Shown here: piece after piece, positions 31,189-40,063 of the stretch | Numbering within the stretch: position 1 is the stretch's first letter | Layout of the letters: every line of letters begins with the position of its first letter | Assembly: GCA_964346725.1 (NCBI GenBank) | Contig: CAYFVM010000004.1 | Location: forward strand, 1 to 64,000 | Direction of reading: 5' to 3' | Source of the DNA: UBA1715 sp964346725 | GTDB lineage: Bacteria > Bacteroidota > Bacteroidia > Bacteroidales > UBA1715 | DNA: 64,000 bases | The notes under the pieces: model-generated | Seen by the model: only the letters and a program-made list of their open reading frames with translations | What the model was told of the DNA's origin: nothing | The model's database searches: none | Position numbers and translations under genes: made by a program

Positions 31189-34100
31189 CTATTCTTGTTC
31201 TTTTTTGAATAAATCTTTAAAAGAATTAAACTCTTTGGTAAAGAAAAATCCTACTCCTTGTGTATTTTCTTGTTTTTCGGTAAGTACACCATCGTTGCTT
31301 CTTGAGAAACCTTTAACCTTAATTGTTCCCTGCTTATTGAGCTTCATTTCTACACTTACATTTCCGGAGAAGTCTGTTGATTGAGACTGAGAATCGCTTG
31401 GTTCTAATCCCGCTTGCTCTGTGGTTTCACCACCTCCAAAATCAGTGTAACCATTAACATTTACTAATATTCTATCGTGCCAAAATTGGCGTGTAATACC
31501 AAATTCTAATTCGTTATTTGTCGCATTGTTTGTACCCATGTGATAATTCACATTCAAATCTAGTTCCGAATCTATTTGCGAAAGTAAGTTACTTACTTGA
31601 TTACTCAATACTTCAAACGAAACCGAACCTCCAGCAGTTACATCAGAATTAACTGCCATGAATGAGTTTTGAATTAAAAGAGAGAAAAATTGCAAGGTTT
31701 GCTGATCTTCGCTCAATGTAGCAAGGACTTCGCTCACTTGTATCGCAGAAGACGGCACTTCTATGTTGTATGAAATTTCGGGAGATAAAAGATTGTTTTT
31801 TAAATTCACCTGACACGTTACTGCTATTCGCTTTGAGACGTTGACCGTACTGTCAAACAATGGTTGTGGCGATGCCTTTACATCATAGGTTGCTACCAAG
31901 TCTACTTGCGCATTAAGTGGATCTCCATTCCACACTATTGTACCTCCTTTTTGAATTACCAATTTTTTGTTGATAAGGTTCTTCAAGGTAAACAAATAAT
32001 CTCCCTCGTCTATTTCATATTTACCATACATTCCCAAATCGCCACTTTTGTCCATTTTTACGTGCAAATTTCCTCTTCCACGCGCTTTAATAATGTCACC
32101 CACTTTGGGGTCAAATATAATTTGTGCTAAGGCATCGGTGGTAACGTCTACTGTTAAATCAAGCGATACGGCTGAAGAAGACGTTGATTTTTGGTATTCA
32201 GGAACAATAGCTGTGTCGGTGGAGAATAGCAAAAAGTCGTACACTCCCGATAGTTCAGAATAGCTCACCGGTATACTTACAGTTGTGTTATTCAATGTTT
32301 TCCCGTTGCACGAAATATTTGTTTCTTTTAAATCACCAGAAATCATTCCTGAGCCTGCGTAATATACCGTGCCATAGAAATAGTCATTGTCTTTTGCCGT
32401 AGTATTCATCACTATCAGTTTTTGGGATTGTATGCCAATTACATAGTGAGGATTAGCAATTTCTTTCAAGTCAACAAATCCATGAATTGCGGCAGTATTT
32501 GATGCATAGTCATTAAGAGTGAAATCCGAGAAAAAAAAGCGAGTGTTTCGTGCCTTGAGTTTCCCTATAAAAGTGTACGGCACATTGGTGTATGCAACTT
32601 TCATTGCGCCATTGTTCACCGTAAGTTCACCAGAATAAGAAAGTTCCTTAACTTTCCCATTTACAGTACATGTACCGCTTACACTGCCTGAAATATCGTT
32701 GATTGTCCCGTAAAATATTTCGCTAAACGTACTGAGGTTAATATTTTCTAGAGTTACACCACATGACAAGGAATCAGCTTGCGGAGTGTATGCGCCATCA
32801 AGCGAAAGAATATCTGTTTGCTCATTCTTTACAGAAGCATGTACCACCATTGCCTTGCTTTTATTCTCCCAGAAACTACGTACACGAAGCGCTCCCAATA
32901 TATTGTCATTAAACGAAATAGCCTCAGACTGCACATCTGCAAAAATCAAAGGTAATTTATACATGTTTTTCACGCGCACCTTCCCATGTAAAGGTCCACT
33001 CAATCGTACTTTGGGATTGTTTATAAGACTTGAGATTTCCTGTAAATCATATTTTTCAACAGAAATCACAAGATAATCGTCTTTGCTTTGCGAGACCGTT
33101 CCATCTATTTCGATTTTCTTAGCATCTTTATGTAAACTGAAATTAGAAATAGCTATACTTGATGTGTCTACTACAATATTAGAACGTGCCACATTCCACA
33201 AGGAGTCTGAAAAATACATTTGCGTAGGCTGCACCTCCAATAGAAATTTAGGGAGTTCTCCTTGTCTTTTTGTTTGCATTTTTCCAAATATTTCTAACAC
33301 TCCATTGGTTTTGACTGACGATGCGTAATTCCACTTAAGACGTGTTTTGAGACTATCCTGCGCTACTTTGCATATGACTTGAGCAATATTTGCGGACCGC
33401 TCAACTGAATCAAGTGCGTATAGCAGATTAAAGTCTAATCCTGAAAGCGAACTAGTTCCATCTAGGCGACAATCATTCATTACAAACTTTTTGTAGGAAC
33501 ATTGTGGCGACGTTGCCAAAAGAGAACATACATTATCGGAACCGGTATAAACGGCCTCACAACGAGTGCCCGGTGCTATTTTTAAGTCCGGTTGCATTAC
33601 TGCTAAAACGGAATTAAGATTTTTGACTGTGAGCTCCACATGAAAATCGGACATCGCAACAATTGTTTCCTTTTGTTCTGGCAACGATGTGATATGACTG
33701 CTGAGTGTGGCCATGATATTGTTTACCAAATCTTTATATTTTCCTGTCCCTGAAACCTTTGCATCAAGAAAAGCTGAATGCAACATGATATCTCGTTGTA
33801 CATCTTCGTTTAAGACTCGCAGCGTAATATTTTTTGTAGAAAAAGAACCAATTGCATTCGCATATTGAAGATCATACAAAGCAACATCGCCACTCATATC
33901 ATCAATACGTGCACCCGAAAAATCGACCTTGGTAGAAAAGGAAAGATTCGATAAACTATCACGAACCAAATTGAGTTCGTCCAAATTAGCTTTATCGACT
34001 GAAGCTGTGAATTCGAAATCAGGGATAGTTTTTGACATATCAAGACCACCTTCAAACTGCATCCGTAAATTCTTGTCATCTACATCAATTTTTCCTAAAA

Positions 34101-35565
34101 ATTTATGAGTCGAAAGTTCGCCATCAACGTTTATATTGGAATAATCATATCCGTTGCACTGGAACGATTTGATTTGTCCATCAACATCGGCACGAATCAA
34201 CGAATCTGAGTTAAACTTTGCTTCTACAGCTATTGTTCCTGATGTTTTTCCTATAATTGTAGTATTTGCAATAAACTTCGAAACATCAACCTCATCAAAC
34301 AAAACAGTGCCTGAACAAATATTCGTTTCTCCTTGTTTTAAATTGGCATCAACATCAACATTACCCCCATTCGTTCGCAGTGTTCCTTGCGTTGACAAAT
34401 CATTCCAAGTGCCTTGCACAACTCCTTGGTATTTGTAAAACGTTGTTTGTCGCATGAACAATGGTAACCTCACATACTGTTCATCATTATAGGGAGGAAT
34501 ACGCGTGTGTGAAATGTCATATAGGTTTGTTGACAATTCTTTTGCATCAATAAAAAATCGAGCACTATTAATATCGGGTAATCCCGTCACTTGCATATCG
34601 CCTACAAATCGCGAACTACGACCATATTCTATATGGAATTGTTTTGCTGAAAAATCTGAAACTGTACCTTTAAAAAGCCCTTGTACTGAAAAAGCATACG
34701 GAAAATCTTTCAATGCAGAAGCAAAATAGGAAATATCGTGTAGCGTAATGGTAGTGCGATTCAAAGAAGCTGAAAGACGAACTTTAGTAACGAAATCGGA
34801 AAAATCGGAAAACGAACTGAATGCCATAGAATATTCTTTCGCAAAAATCTTTGATTCAGGGGTGTAAATGGCAATATTTTTACACTGAATCAACGTGTCG
34901 GACACATGAGCATCGGTGTGTAAATACTGAATATCAAAGCCTGATTGTTCCAGACATGAGAACTTTTCTATCGACAAATTGTACGACCCATCATACATTG
35001 AAAACGCATGCGCCTGTAAGAATAAATTGGAAACAGCTATGTTATTAAAATCAACGCCAAAGTTAGAACTACGTTCAACGGTACTATCTCGGTATGCGAA
35101 CCGGGCTTTTCGTATTGTAATTTGATCTATCTCAAAACGAAATGGTGATGTGGTATCTGAGGATTGAAGTGCATTAAGCATAGATGCTATGTTTAATTCT
35201 CCTTTGGTGTTTTTTGCTATATAAATTGATGGCTCAGAGATTCTCACATCGGCCAATGCCACATGTGATGAATCTAATTCTAATGTTTTGACAGTTGCAT
35301 ACAACCACCGCGACTGCATTATGGTATCGCCTTGTAAATTGCATGCTGTGACATTTTGTAACGCAATTCCTTTCCAAAAAATCGGATATACTTTTTCAAT
35401 CTGTAATTTCAACCCTATTGATGGACCGACTTTTTCAACGACGGCATTAGTTAATTTACTTTGTATTGCGGGGATTTGGAGCACGAGATATGCCAACAAA
35501 ATTATTCCCACCATACCTAGCAGCAGTGATGCACATATTTTTACTATCCGTTTTAGTATTCTCAA
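31189..35565 (-). CDS. TamB-like translocation/assembly module protein (AsmA superfamily)
   Basis: A 1458-residue protein with one N-terminal membrane anchor (about residues 8-30, LLLGMVGIILLAYLVL) and a long repetitive beta body typical of AsmA/TamB bridge proteins. The C-terminal 380 residues contain the TamB (DUF490) domain, recognisable by 'DIIKARGRGNLHVKMDKSGD' and the GDYLFTLKNLINKKL strand pair. TamB-like proteins span the periplasm and carry phospholipid or assist outer-membrane protein assembly. The start is a TTG (35565-35563). No in-frame ATG exists upstream before the promoter, and the first internal ATG lies inside the membrane segment. Divergent from tsaD, an arrangement I recall as common in Bacteroidales. 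Confidence 0.88.
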   Translation of the reverse strand: MRILKRIVKICASLLLGMVGIILLAYLVLQIPAIQSKLTNAVVEKVGPSIGLKLQIEKVYPIFWKGIALQNVTACNLQGDTIMQSRWLYATVKTLELDSSHVALADVRISEPSIYIAKNTKGELNIASMLNALQSSDTTSPFRFEIDQITIRKARFAYRDSTVERSSNFGVDFNNIAVSNLFLQAHAFSMYDGSYNLSIEKFSCLEQSGFDIQYLHTDAHVSDTLIQCKNIAIYTPESKIFAKEYSMAFSSFSDFSDFVTKVRLSASLNRTTITLHDISYFASALKDFPYAFSVQGLFKGTVSDFSAKQFHIEYGRSSRFVGDMQVTGLPDINSARFFIDAKELSTNLYDISHTRIPPYNDEQYVRLPLFMRQTTFYKYQGVVQGTWNDLSTQGTLRTNGGNVDVDANLKQGETNICSGTVLFDEVDVSKFIANTTIIGKTSGTIAVEAKFNSDSLIRADVDGQIKSFQCNGYDYSNINVDGELSTHKFLGKIDVDDKNLRMQFEGGLDMSKTIPDFEFTASVDKANLDELNLVRDSLSNLSFSTKVDFSGARIDDMSGDVALYDLQYANAIGSFSTKNITLRVLNEDVQRDIMLHSAFLDAKVSGTGKYKDLVNNIMATLSSHITSLPEQKETIVAMSDFHVELTVKNLNSVLAVMQPDLKIAPGTRCEAVYTGSDNVCSLLATSPQCSYKKFVMNDCRLDGTSSLSGLDFNLLYALDSVERSANIAQVICKVAQDSLKTRLKWNYASSVKTNGVLEIFGKMQTKRQGELPKFLLEVQPTQMYFSDSLWNVARSNIVVDTSSIAISNFSLHKDAKKIEIDGTVSQSKDDYLVISVEKYDLQEISSLINNPKVRLSGPLHGKVRVKNMYKLPLIFADVQSEAISFNDNILGALRVRSFWENKSKAMVVHASVKNEQTDILSLDGAYTPQADSLSCGVTLENINLSTFSEIFYGTINDISGSVSGTCTVNGKVKELSYSGELTVNNGAMKVAYTNVPYTFIGKLKARNTRFFFSDFTLNDYASNTAAIHGFVDLKEIANPHYVIGIQSQKLIVMNTTAKDNDYFYGTVYYAGSGMISGDLKETNISCNGKTLNNTTVSIPVSYSELSGVYDFLLFSTDTAIVPEYQKSTSSSAVSLDLTVDVTTDALAQIIFDPKVGDIIKARGRGNLHVKMDKSGDLGMYGKYEIDEGDYLFTLKNLINKKLVIQKGGTIVWNGDPLNAQVDLVATYDVKASPQPLFDSTVNVSKRIAVTCQVNLKNNLLSPEISYNIEVPSSAIQVSEVLATLSEDQQTLQFFSLLIQNSFMAVNSDVTAGGSVSFEVLSNQVSNLLSQIDSELDLNVNYHMGTNNATNNELEFGITRQFWHDRILVNVNGYTDFGGGETTEQAGLEPSDSQSQSTDFSGNVSVEMKLNKQGTIKVKGFSRSNDGVLTEKQENTQGVGFFFTKEFNSFKDLFKKEQE

Positions 35566-35578
35566 AGGAAAATAACTG

Positions 35579-35598
35579 TATTTTTGTATGCAAATATA
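35579..35598. promoter_or_regulatory. Face-to-face -7 boxes of tamB-like and tsaD promoters
   Basis: TATTTTTG on the plus strand (35579-35586) and TATATTTG on the minus strand (35598-35591) both fit TAnnTTTG. They face each other across 4 bases, forming the near-palindrome TATTTTTGTATGCAAATATA. Leaders would be about 45 bases for tsaD and about 20 bases for tamB. Confidence 0.5.
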
Positions 35599-35635
35599 TA
35601 TAGAAGTCGGGAGGTATCAACCGATAAAATAAATT

Positions 35636-36676
35636 ATGAGCACAACTATTCTTGCTATAGAATCATCATGTGATGATACATCTGCCGCCGTTTTACGCGA
35701 TGGCATACTTCTCTCCAACACCATAGCAAGCCAAAAAGTACACGAACGATATGGAGGTGTTGTTCCCGAATTGGCTTCGCGTTCACATCAAGAAAACATA
35801 ATACCTGTGGTGGATGATGCTTTGAAGCAAGCACACGTTACTCCAAATGAAATTGATGCAATAGGATTTACACGCGGCCCGGGATTGCTTGGTTCATTGC
35901 TTGTTGGTAGCTCTTTTGCAAAAGCATTCGCACTTGCAAAAGGTTGTAAACTCATAGAAATCAATCACTTGCACGGCCACGTATTGGCAAACTTCATAGA
36001 AACGCCAGAAACAGCAGGGAAAGAGCAAGCAAAATTTCCGTTTCTCTGCTTGTTGGTTTCGGGAGGACATACACAAATTATCATAGTAGAAAGTTTCACT
36101 AGCATGAAAATCATTGGTACCACCATTGATGATGCCGCAGGTGAAGCATTTGATAAATGTGCAAAAGTATTAGGTTTACCCTACCCTGGCGGGCCACATA
36201 TAGACCGTCATGCAAAAGAAGGAAATCCTAAGGCATTTCTGTTCAACAAACCGTACATACCCGACCTAGATTACAGTTTCAGCGGACTTAAAACTTCCGT
36301 TTTATATTCCATCCAAAAAGAAGTTCAAAAGAATCCGAATTTCGTCGCCGAAAATATTGATGACTTATGCGCATCTATTCAAACCACCATTATTGATATT
36401 TTATTAAAAAAATTATGTCTGGCGGCAAAACAAACTGGCATAACTGACATAGTGATAGGTGGTGGCGTAGCTGCAAATTCAGGATTGCGAAATGCCCTAG
36501 TTGCTACGGGTGAAAAAAATGGATGGCGAACATTTTTACCCGAACTCCGTTACACTACCGACAATGCTGCTATGATAGGACTTGCAGCGTATCATAAATA
36601 TCTTGCAGGCGAGTTTATTGGACAAAATTTAGCACCTCGCGCTCGATATTCTTTGCAAGAATATTTTGCAAAATAA
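35636..36676 (+). CDS. tsaD: tRNA N6-adenosine threonylcarbamoyltransferase TsaD
   Basis: A 346-residue ASKHA-fold enzyme that transfers threonylcarbamoyl to A37 of ANN-decoding tRNAs with TsaB and TsaE. The family start 'TILAIESSCDDTSAAVL' and the metal-binding His111 and His115 (INHLHGHV) are present. So are the nucleotide-binding 'VSGGHTQI' and 'GGGVAANSGLR' loops and the C-terminal 'YTTDNAAMIG' Asp. The length is normal. A promoter for the next gene lies at its end. Confidence 0.97.
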   Translation: MSTTILAIESSCDDTSAAVLRDGILLSNTIASQKVHERYGGVVPELASRSHQENIIPVVDDALKQAHVTPNEIDAIGFTRGPGLLGSLLVGSSFAKAFALAKGCKLIEINHLHGHVLANFIETPETAGKEQAKFPFLCLLVSGGHTQIIIVESFTSMKIIGTTIDDAAGEAFDKCAKVLGLPYPGGPHIDRHAKEGNPKAFLFNKPYIPDLDYSFSGLKTSVLYSIQKEVQKNPNFVAENIDDLCASIQTTIIDILLKKLCLAAKQTGITDIVIGGGVAANSGLRNALVATGEKNGWRTFLPELRYTTDNAAMIGLAAYHKYLAGEFIGQNLAPRARYSLQEYFAK

Positions 36677-36695
36677 ATTACTTTTCATACCTTTG
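36665..36695 (+). promoter_or_regulatory. Consensus Bacteroidota promoter for the siaB-siaC fusion gene
   Basis: TTTG (36665-36668), a 19-base spacer and TACCTTTG (36688-36695) match TTTG-N19-TAnnTTTG exactly. The start codon is 17 bases downstream. The -33 element overlaps the last codons of tsaD. Confidence 0.8.
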
Positions 36696-36712
36696 GAAGT
36701 AAATTCTATTTA

Positions 36713-37591
36713 ATGAAAAAAATATTTTTTTCTTTTAAAGGTAATCGAATTACGAATTCTTCAATAGAACCTATATTGAAGGAAATAAAAGAGGTTGCTA
36801 AAACTGAGCAACTCTCTAAAACTGTTGCTCATTCCCTCATTTCTATTATTTCCGAAATCGCAAACAATATAGCTTGCTATGCATATCAAGATGATTTGAA
36901 AGGAAATGATAAACTTGAAATCTCACTTACTGATGATGAGACATTAATTCACATATCCAGTCAAAGCCTTATTTCAAATGCTTACGTTGGACATCTTACC
37001 ATTTTGCTAAACAAGATGAACCTGATGAACCAAGAAGAGCTGAAAAATCTGCAACAAAAGACATTATGCGAAAATCTTAATTGCAAGGGAAACGCAAGCA
37101 TAGGTCTTATAATGGTACGAAGAAGGATTTGCAAACCGATGATTTGTAAATTTGAACCCTTTAAAGATGGAATTTCAACTATGTCATTGGATATGCATAT
37201 AAAAAAGGATTTGTACATAAATTTTGAAAAAGAACAAACAAAACGAACTCCACAAGTAAAATTTGATGTTGCAAATCAGTCTTTTGAAATCACCGGAGTA
37301 TCGTTTCCTGAAGATCCTGAAGACTATTACAACGAAATAGAAGAATGGATTAAAACAAATGAGCTGTATTTAATCGACATGAAGAATCCAACTCTCAAAA
37401 TTGATCTTGATTATTTCAATTCTATTTCGCTCAAAAACATCGTTCGTCTTGTAAGAGATTTAATTTCCTCCAATTTTGATGGGTTCACTATCAATTGGTA
37501 TTATGACATTGATGATGAAATTTCATACGAAGAAGGTATAGAAATGAGTGAAATTTTGCATAAGAAATTCAATTTTATTCCAAAAAAATAA
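36713..37591 (+). CDS. SiaB-type kinase domain fused to a SiaC-like (DUF1987) domain
   Basis: 292 residues. Residues 1-170 resemble SiaB/DUF6272, a GHKL-like protein kinase, with an N-box-like 'SIISEIANNIACYAY' (Glu48, Asn52) and a glycine-bearing 'GNASIGLIMVRRR' segment. Residues about 180-292 align with SiaC/DUF1987, the partner phosphoprotein: FEITGVSFPEDPEDYYNEIEEW matches the start of the stand-alone SiaC encoded next. In Pseudomonas, SiaB phosphorylates SiaC on a Thr in the 'FNTSS'-like motif, controlling a diguanylate cyclase. Here the fused copy reads 'DYFNSIS', with Ser237 at the acceptor place. No SiaA phosphatase or SiaD cyclase is nearby. Own consensus promoter upstream; a further -7 box precedes the next gene. 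Confidence 0.78.
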   Translation: MKKIFFSFKGNRITNSSIEPILKEIKEVAKTEQLSKTVAHSLISIISEIANNIACYAYQDDLKGNDKLEISLTDDETLIHISSQSLISNAYVGHLTILLNKMNLMNQEELKNLQQKTLCENLNCKGNASIGLIMVRRRICKPMICKFEPFKDGISTMSLDMHIKKDLYINFEKEQTKRTPQVKFDVANQSFEITGVSFPEDPEDYYNEIEEWIKTNELYLIDMKNPTLKIDLDYFNSISLKNIVRLVRDLISSNFDGFTINWYYDIDDEISYEEGIEMSEILHKKFNFIPKK

Positions 37592-37594
37592 ATG

Positions 37595-37602
37595 TACATT
37601 TG
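37595..37602 (+). promoter_or_regulatory. Candidate -7 box for the stand-alone siaC
   Basis: TACATTTG fits TAnnTTTG and lies 21 bases before the start, suggesting extra or independent expression of SiaC relative to the fusion gene. No TTTG at 19-base spacing was found. Confidence 0.45.
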
Positions 37603-37623
37603 TAACATAAATTTTAAAAAACT

Positions 37624-38010
37624 ATGGCTATGAATAATATTGTTATGATAGGGTCTGCAAAAACGCCAGATTTGAATTTTGACGCAAACACAGGAGTTCT
37701 TACTATTAAAGGACGTTCTATCCCTGAAAATTCAGTGGAATTCTACAAACCTGCTCTTGAATGGCTGGATGAATATATGAAACAACCACAAGAAAAAACA
37801 GTAGTTAATATTCAATTAGAATACTTTAACACAAGTTCTTCTAAATGCATTCTTGATATTTTGAAGAAATTTGAACTCATAGCAAAAAGTGGTAACAACA
37901 TTATTATTAATTGGCACTATGAAAGTGACGATGAAGATATGTTGGAAGCAGGGGAAGATTATCAATCTATCATCAAAGCTCCGTTCAATATGGTTGAAGT
38001 AGAAGATTAA
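37624..38010 (+). CDS. SiaC family regulatory phosphoprotein (DUF1987)
   Basis: A 128-residue cytoplasmic protein covering the whole DUF1987 domain. The hallmark 'RSIPENSVEFYKPALEWLDEY' and the acceptor motif 'LEYFNTSSSK' are present. Thr70 lies where SiaC of P. aeruginosa has its phosphorylated Thr68. The protein encoded just upstream carries the SiaB-type kinase and its own SiaC-like domain, so this is the probable substrate. Partner outputs are unknown in this window. Transcription ends at the symmetric hairpin 38031-38069. Confidence 0.85.
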   Translation: MAMNNIVMIGSAKTPDLNFDANTGVLTIKGRSIPENSVEFYKPALEWLDEYMKQPQEKTVVNIQLEYFNTSSSKCILDILKKFELIAKSGNNIIINWHYESDDEDMLEAGEDYQSIIKAPFNMVEVED

Positions 38011-38030
38011 GTTTCTACACGAATATATAC

Positions 38031-38069
38031 AAAAAAGACGATGCTGAAATTCTCAACACCGTCTTTTTT
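38031..38069. terminator. Bidirectional terminator between siaC and the response regulator gene
   Basis: AAAAAAGACG and CGTCTTTTTT form a perfect outer stem, with partial inner pairing (TGA/TCA). The A and T runs let it work in both directions for the two convergent units. Confidence 0.85.
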
Positions 38070-38094
38070 ATGCTTACCTGAACAGAATAATTAC

Positions 38095-38736
38095 TTACAC
38101 TTCGAAGATTCCGTTTTTGATAGCGTACACAACTAATCCAGCGGTATTTTTTGCCTCTGTTTTGAGCAATAAATTTTCGCGATGCTTGTCAACCGTGCGC
38201 TTGCTTATGCACAAAGAATCGGCTATTTCTTGATTTGACAAGCCTTTGCAAATATTATAAAGCACCTCTATCTCTCGTTCTGTCAAATCTAATACCGGTT
38301 TTTCGGTCTTCTTTTTATACATACTTGAAATGATGTGCTCCAAAATTTCGGGAGAAAAAAAGTTATTCCCTTCATATACCTCAACTATAGCTTTCTGCAC
38401 ATCTTCAAACTGAGAGTTTTTTAGCAAAAAACCTTTCACTCCCACATCAATCATCTTGGTATAGTATTCCTCTTCGGAAAACATTGACAATGCTATAATT
38501 TTGAGATCCGGGTATTTCCCCAATGCAAGTTTTGATGCTGTAATGCCATCAACTTCAGGCATTTGGATATCCATTATCACTATATCAGGTTTTGCAATAT
38601 TTAGTTTTTCCAAAAAAATCCGTCCATTCTCTGACTCTTCCACATCGGCAATAAAATTACTCTGCAAGAGCAGAAATTTCAATCCCTCACGAAACAAAGA
38701 ATGGTCGTCAACCAAATGTATGCGCAATTTCTCCAT
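38095..38736 (-). CDS. NarL/FixJ-type response regulator
   Basis: 213 residues: a receiver domain (phospho-acceptor Asp56 in 'DIVIMDIQMPEVDG', Asp10/Asp11 and Lys in 'FLLKNS') and a LuxR-type helix-turn-helix (about 150-213, 'LTEREIEVLYNICKGLSNQEIADSL'). The start codon shares one base with the stop of the upstream histidine kinase gene (TAATG), so the two form a classic pair. Target promoters are unknown. Confidence 0.95.
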   Translation of the reverse strand: MEKLRIHLVDDHSLFREGLKFLLLQSNFIADVEESENGRIFLEKLNIAKPDIVIMDIQMPEVDGITASKLALGKYPDLKIIALSMFSEEEYYTKMIDVGVKGFLLKNSQFEDVQKAIVEVYEGNNFFSPEILEHIISSMYKKKTEKPVLDLTEREIEVLYNICKGLSNQEIADSLCISKRTVDKHRENLLLKTEAKNTAGLVVYAIKNGIFEV

Positions 38737-39680
38737 TATACTCGCACGTTGATAGATACTTTCATTCCATTTTTAGGGGAACTCACAATAGCAATAGCCC
38801 CATTTATTGACTTAACCCTTGATTCAATATTTGACAAACCCATTCCCTTGTTTGTCATATCTTCCATATCAAAACCAATTCCATCATCGGAATAATGCAT
38901 GCTCAAAATGCCATCTTCGTACAAAAGCGAAATAGATAGATTGTGTGCGGCGGCATGACGTAGCGTATTGGTAATTAGCTCACATACAACACGATACATA
39001 ACAGTTTCTACCGTAAAATCATATCGTTTACCTTCAAGATTAGATTTATAGGCAACCGCAACATTTTGCTTAATCATTACCGTATCAAAAAATGATTTGA
39101 TAGCACGTTCCAAACCAAAATTAGCCAAAATATGAGGACTCAACTTGTTTGAAATTTCCTTAATTGTAATAATAGCTTCATCTATCGCAAAATTAGTTTT
39201 CAGCATTATCAACTTGTTGTCGTCGGTTGCAATATCTTTATTCAACGCGGAGAAAGCCATTTTAATTGAAGAAAGAATTGGCCCTAAACCATCATGCAGT
39301 TCTTTGGCAAAGGTTTGACGTTCGTTTTCCTCGGTACGAACAATTGCTGAGAACACGCGATTTTCGTTTTCCTTGGCTAAATTCTCTATTTTACGCGTAT
39401 AGTTGAACAATTTCTTCATGTAAATTGTTCCAAAGAAAATAAGCAAAGCTATTGCCACCGAAATCCAGTTACTCAATACCGACACATCAGAAATCTGATA
39501 ACGTCTCAACTGAGCAATATAAATGAGGTCGTAAATACGTTGCCCAGCCATAGCGGTAAAGGCAATTGAAAGTAATATCCATGCAATGTTGAATCTAGTG
39601 CGTTTAATTAAACTGATTGCCAACACCGACGAAATAAGCAAGAGTGCCACTGATAGCACGAGCGCAATAAAAATAAGCAT
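38736..39680 (-). CDS. Membrane sensor histidine kinase, HisKA_3 (NarX/DesK) type
   Basis: 314 residues with three hydrophobic segments near the N-terminus (about residues 2-24, 32-48, 70-88) and no sizeable periplasmic domain. This suggests sensing in or at the membrane. A coiled linker leads to the HisKA_3 motif with phospho-acceptor His129 in 'FAKELHDGLGPILSS'. The HATPase has N-box 'VCELITNTLRHAAAH' and G-box 'YSDDGIGFD'. It is co-translated with the downstream NarL-type regulator. Signal unknown. Confidence 0.93.
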   Translation of the reverse strand: MLIFIALVLSVALLLISSVLAISLIKRTRFNIAWILLSIAFTAMAGQRIYDLIYIAQLRRYQISDVSVLSNWISVAIALLIFFGTIYMKKLFNYTRKIENLAKENENRVFSAIVRTEENERQTFAKELHDGLGPILSSIKMAFSALNKDIATDDNKLIMLKTNFAIDEAIITIKEISNKLSPHILANFGLERAIKSFFDTVMIKQNVAVAYKSNLEGKRYDFTVETVMYRVVCELITNTLRHAAAHNLSISLLYEDGILSMHYSDDGIGFDMEDMTNKGMGLSNIESRVKSINGAIAIVSSPKNGMKVSINVRV

Positions 39681-39736
39681 AGCCTTCTAAATTATTTGAC
39701 GTAAATATATTCATATTTTTTCAAAAAATTTATTCT

Positions 39737-39744
39737 TACATTTG
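39737..39744 (+). promoter_or_regulatory. Candidate -7 box for the small membrane protein gene
   Basis: TACATTTG fits TAnnTTTG, 20 bases before the ATG at 39765. No good -33 element was seen. Confidence 0.5.
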
Positions 39745-39764
39745 CAATATAATTTAAACAAGCT

Positions 39765-39989
39765 ATGGTTAGAGTTCTTATCATTACAATATGTGCAGTT
39801 TGCGACATTTGGCTTTTGCACCAAATTTGGATTGCTGAAAAAGGCCTTCGGACAACTTCTGAAAAACTATTGTGGACAATGTTTACACTAGTTTTCCATG
39901 TTATTGCCGTTGCAGTGTATATTTTTCTTGATACCACAGGCAACAAGAATAACAATCAAGACGATTCCAATACTACTATTTATATGTAG
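39765..39989 (+). CDS. Small two-helix membrane protein, unknown function
   Basis: 74 residues: hydrophobic helix at about 3-22 (VLIITICAVCDIWLLHQIW), a charged turn with a Lys/Arg-rich 'KGLRTTSEK', a second helix at about 36-56, and a polar Asn/Asp-rich tail. The layout resembles the PLDc_N-type two-helix hairpin, but the sequence match is weak. Support for a real gene: a -7 box 20 bases upstream and a strong terminator 17 bases downstream of the stop, which isolate it as its own transcript. Nothing indicates a function. Confidence 0.65.
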   Translation: MVRVLIITICAVCDIWLLHQIWIAEKGLRTTSEKLLWTMFTLVFHVIAVAVYIFLDTTGNKNNNQDDSNTTIYM

Positions 39990-40006
39990 TATTTTTTAAC
40001 TGCAAT

Positions 40007-40040
40007 AAAAAAGACAGCCATACCAATGACTGTCTTTTTT
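40007..40040. terminator. Bidirectional terminator between the small membrane protein and sulP
   Basis: AAAAAAGACAG pairs perfectly with CTGTCTTTTTT across a 12-base loop. The A/T runs make it usable by both convergent genes. Confidence 0.88.
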
Positions 40041-40063
40041 AATATTTGTGCCAATATAAAGTT

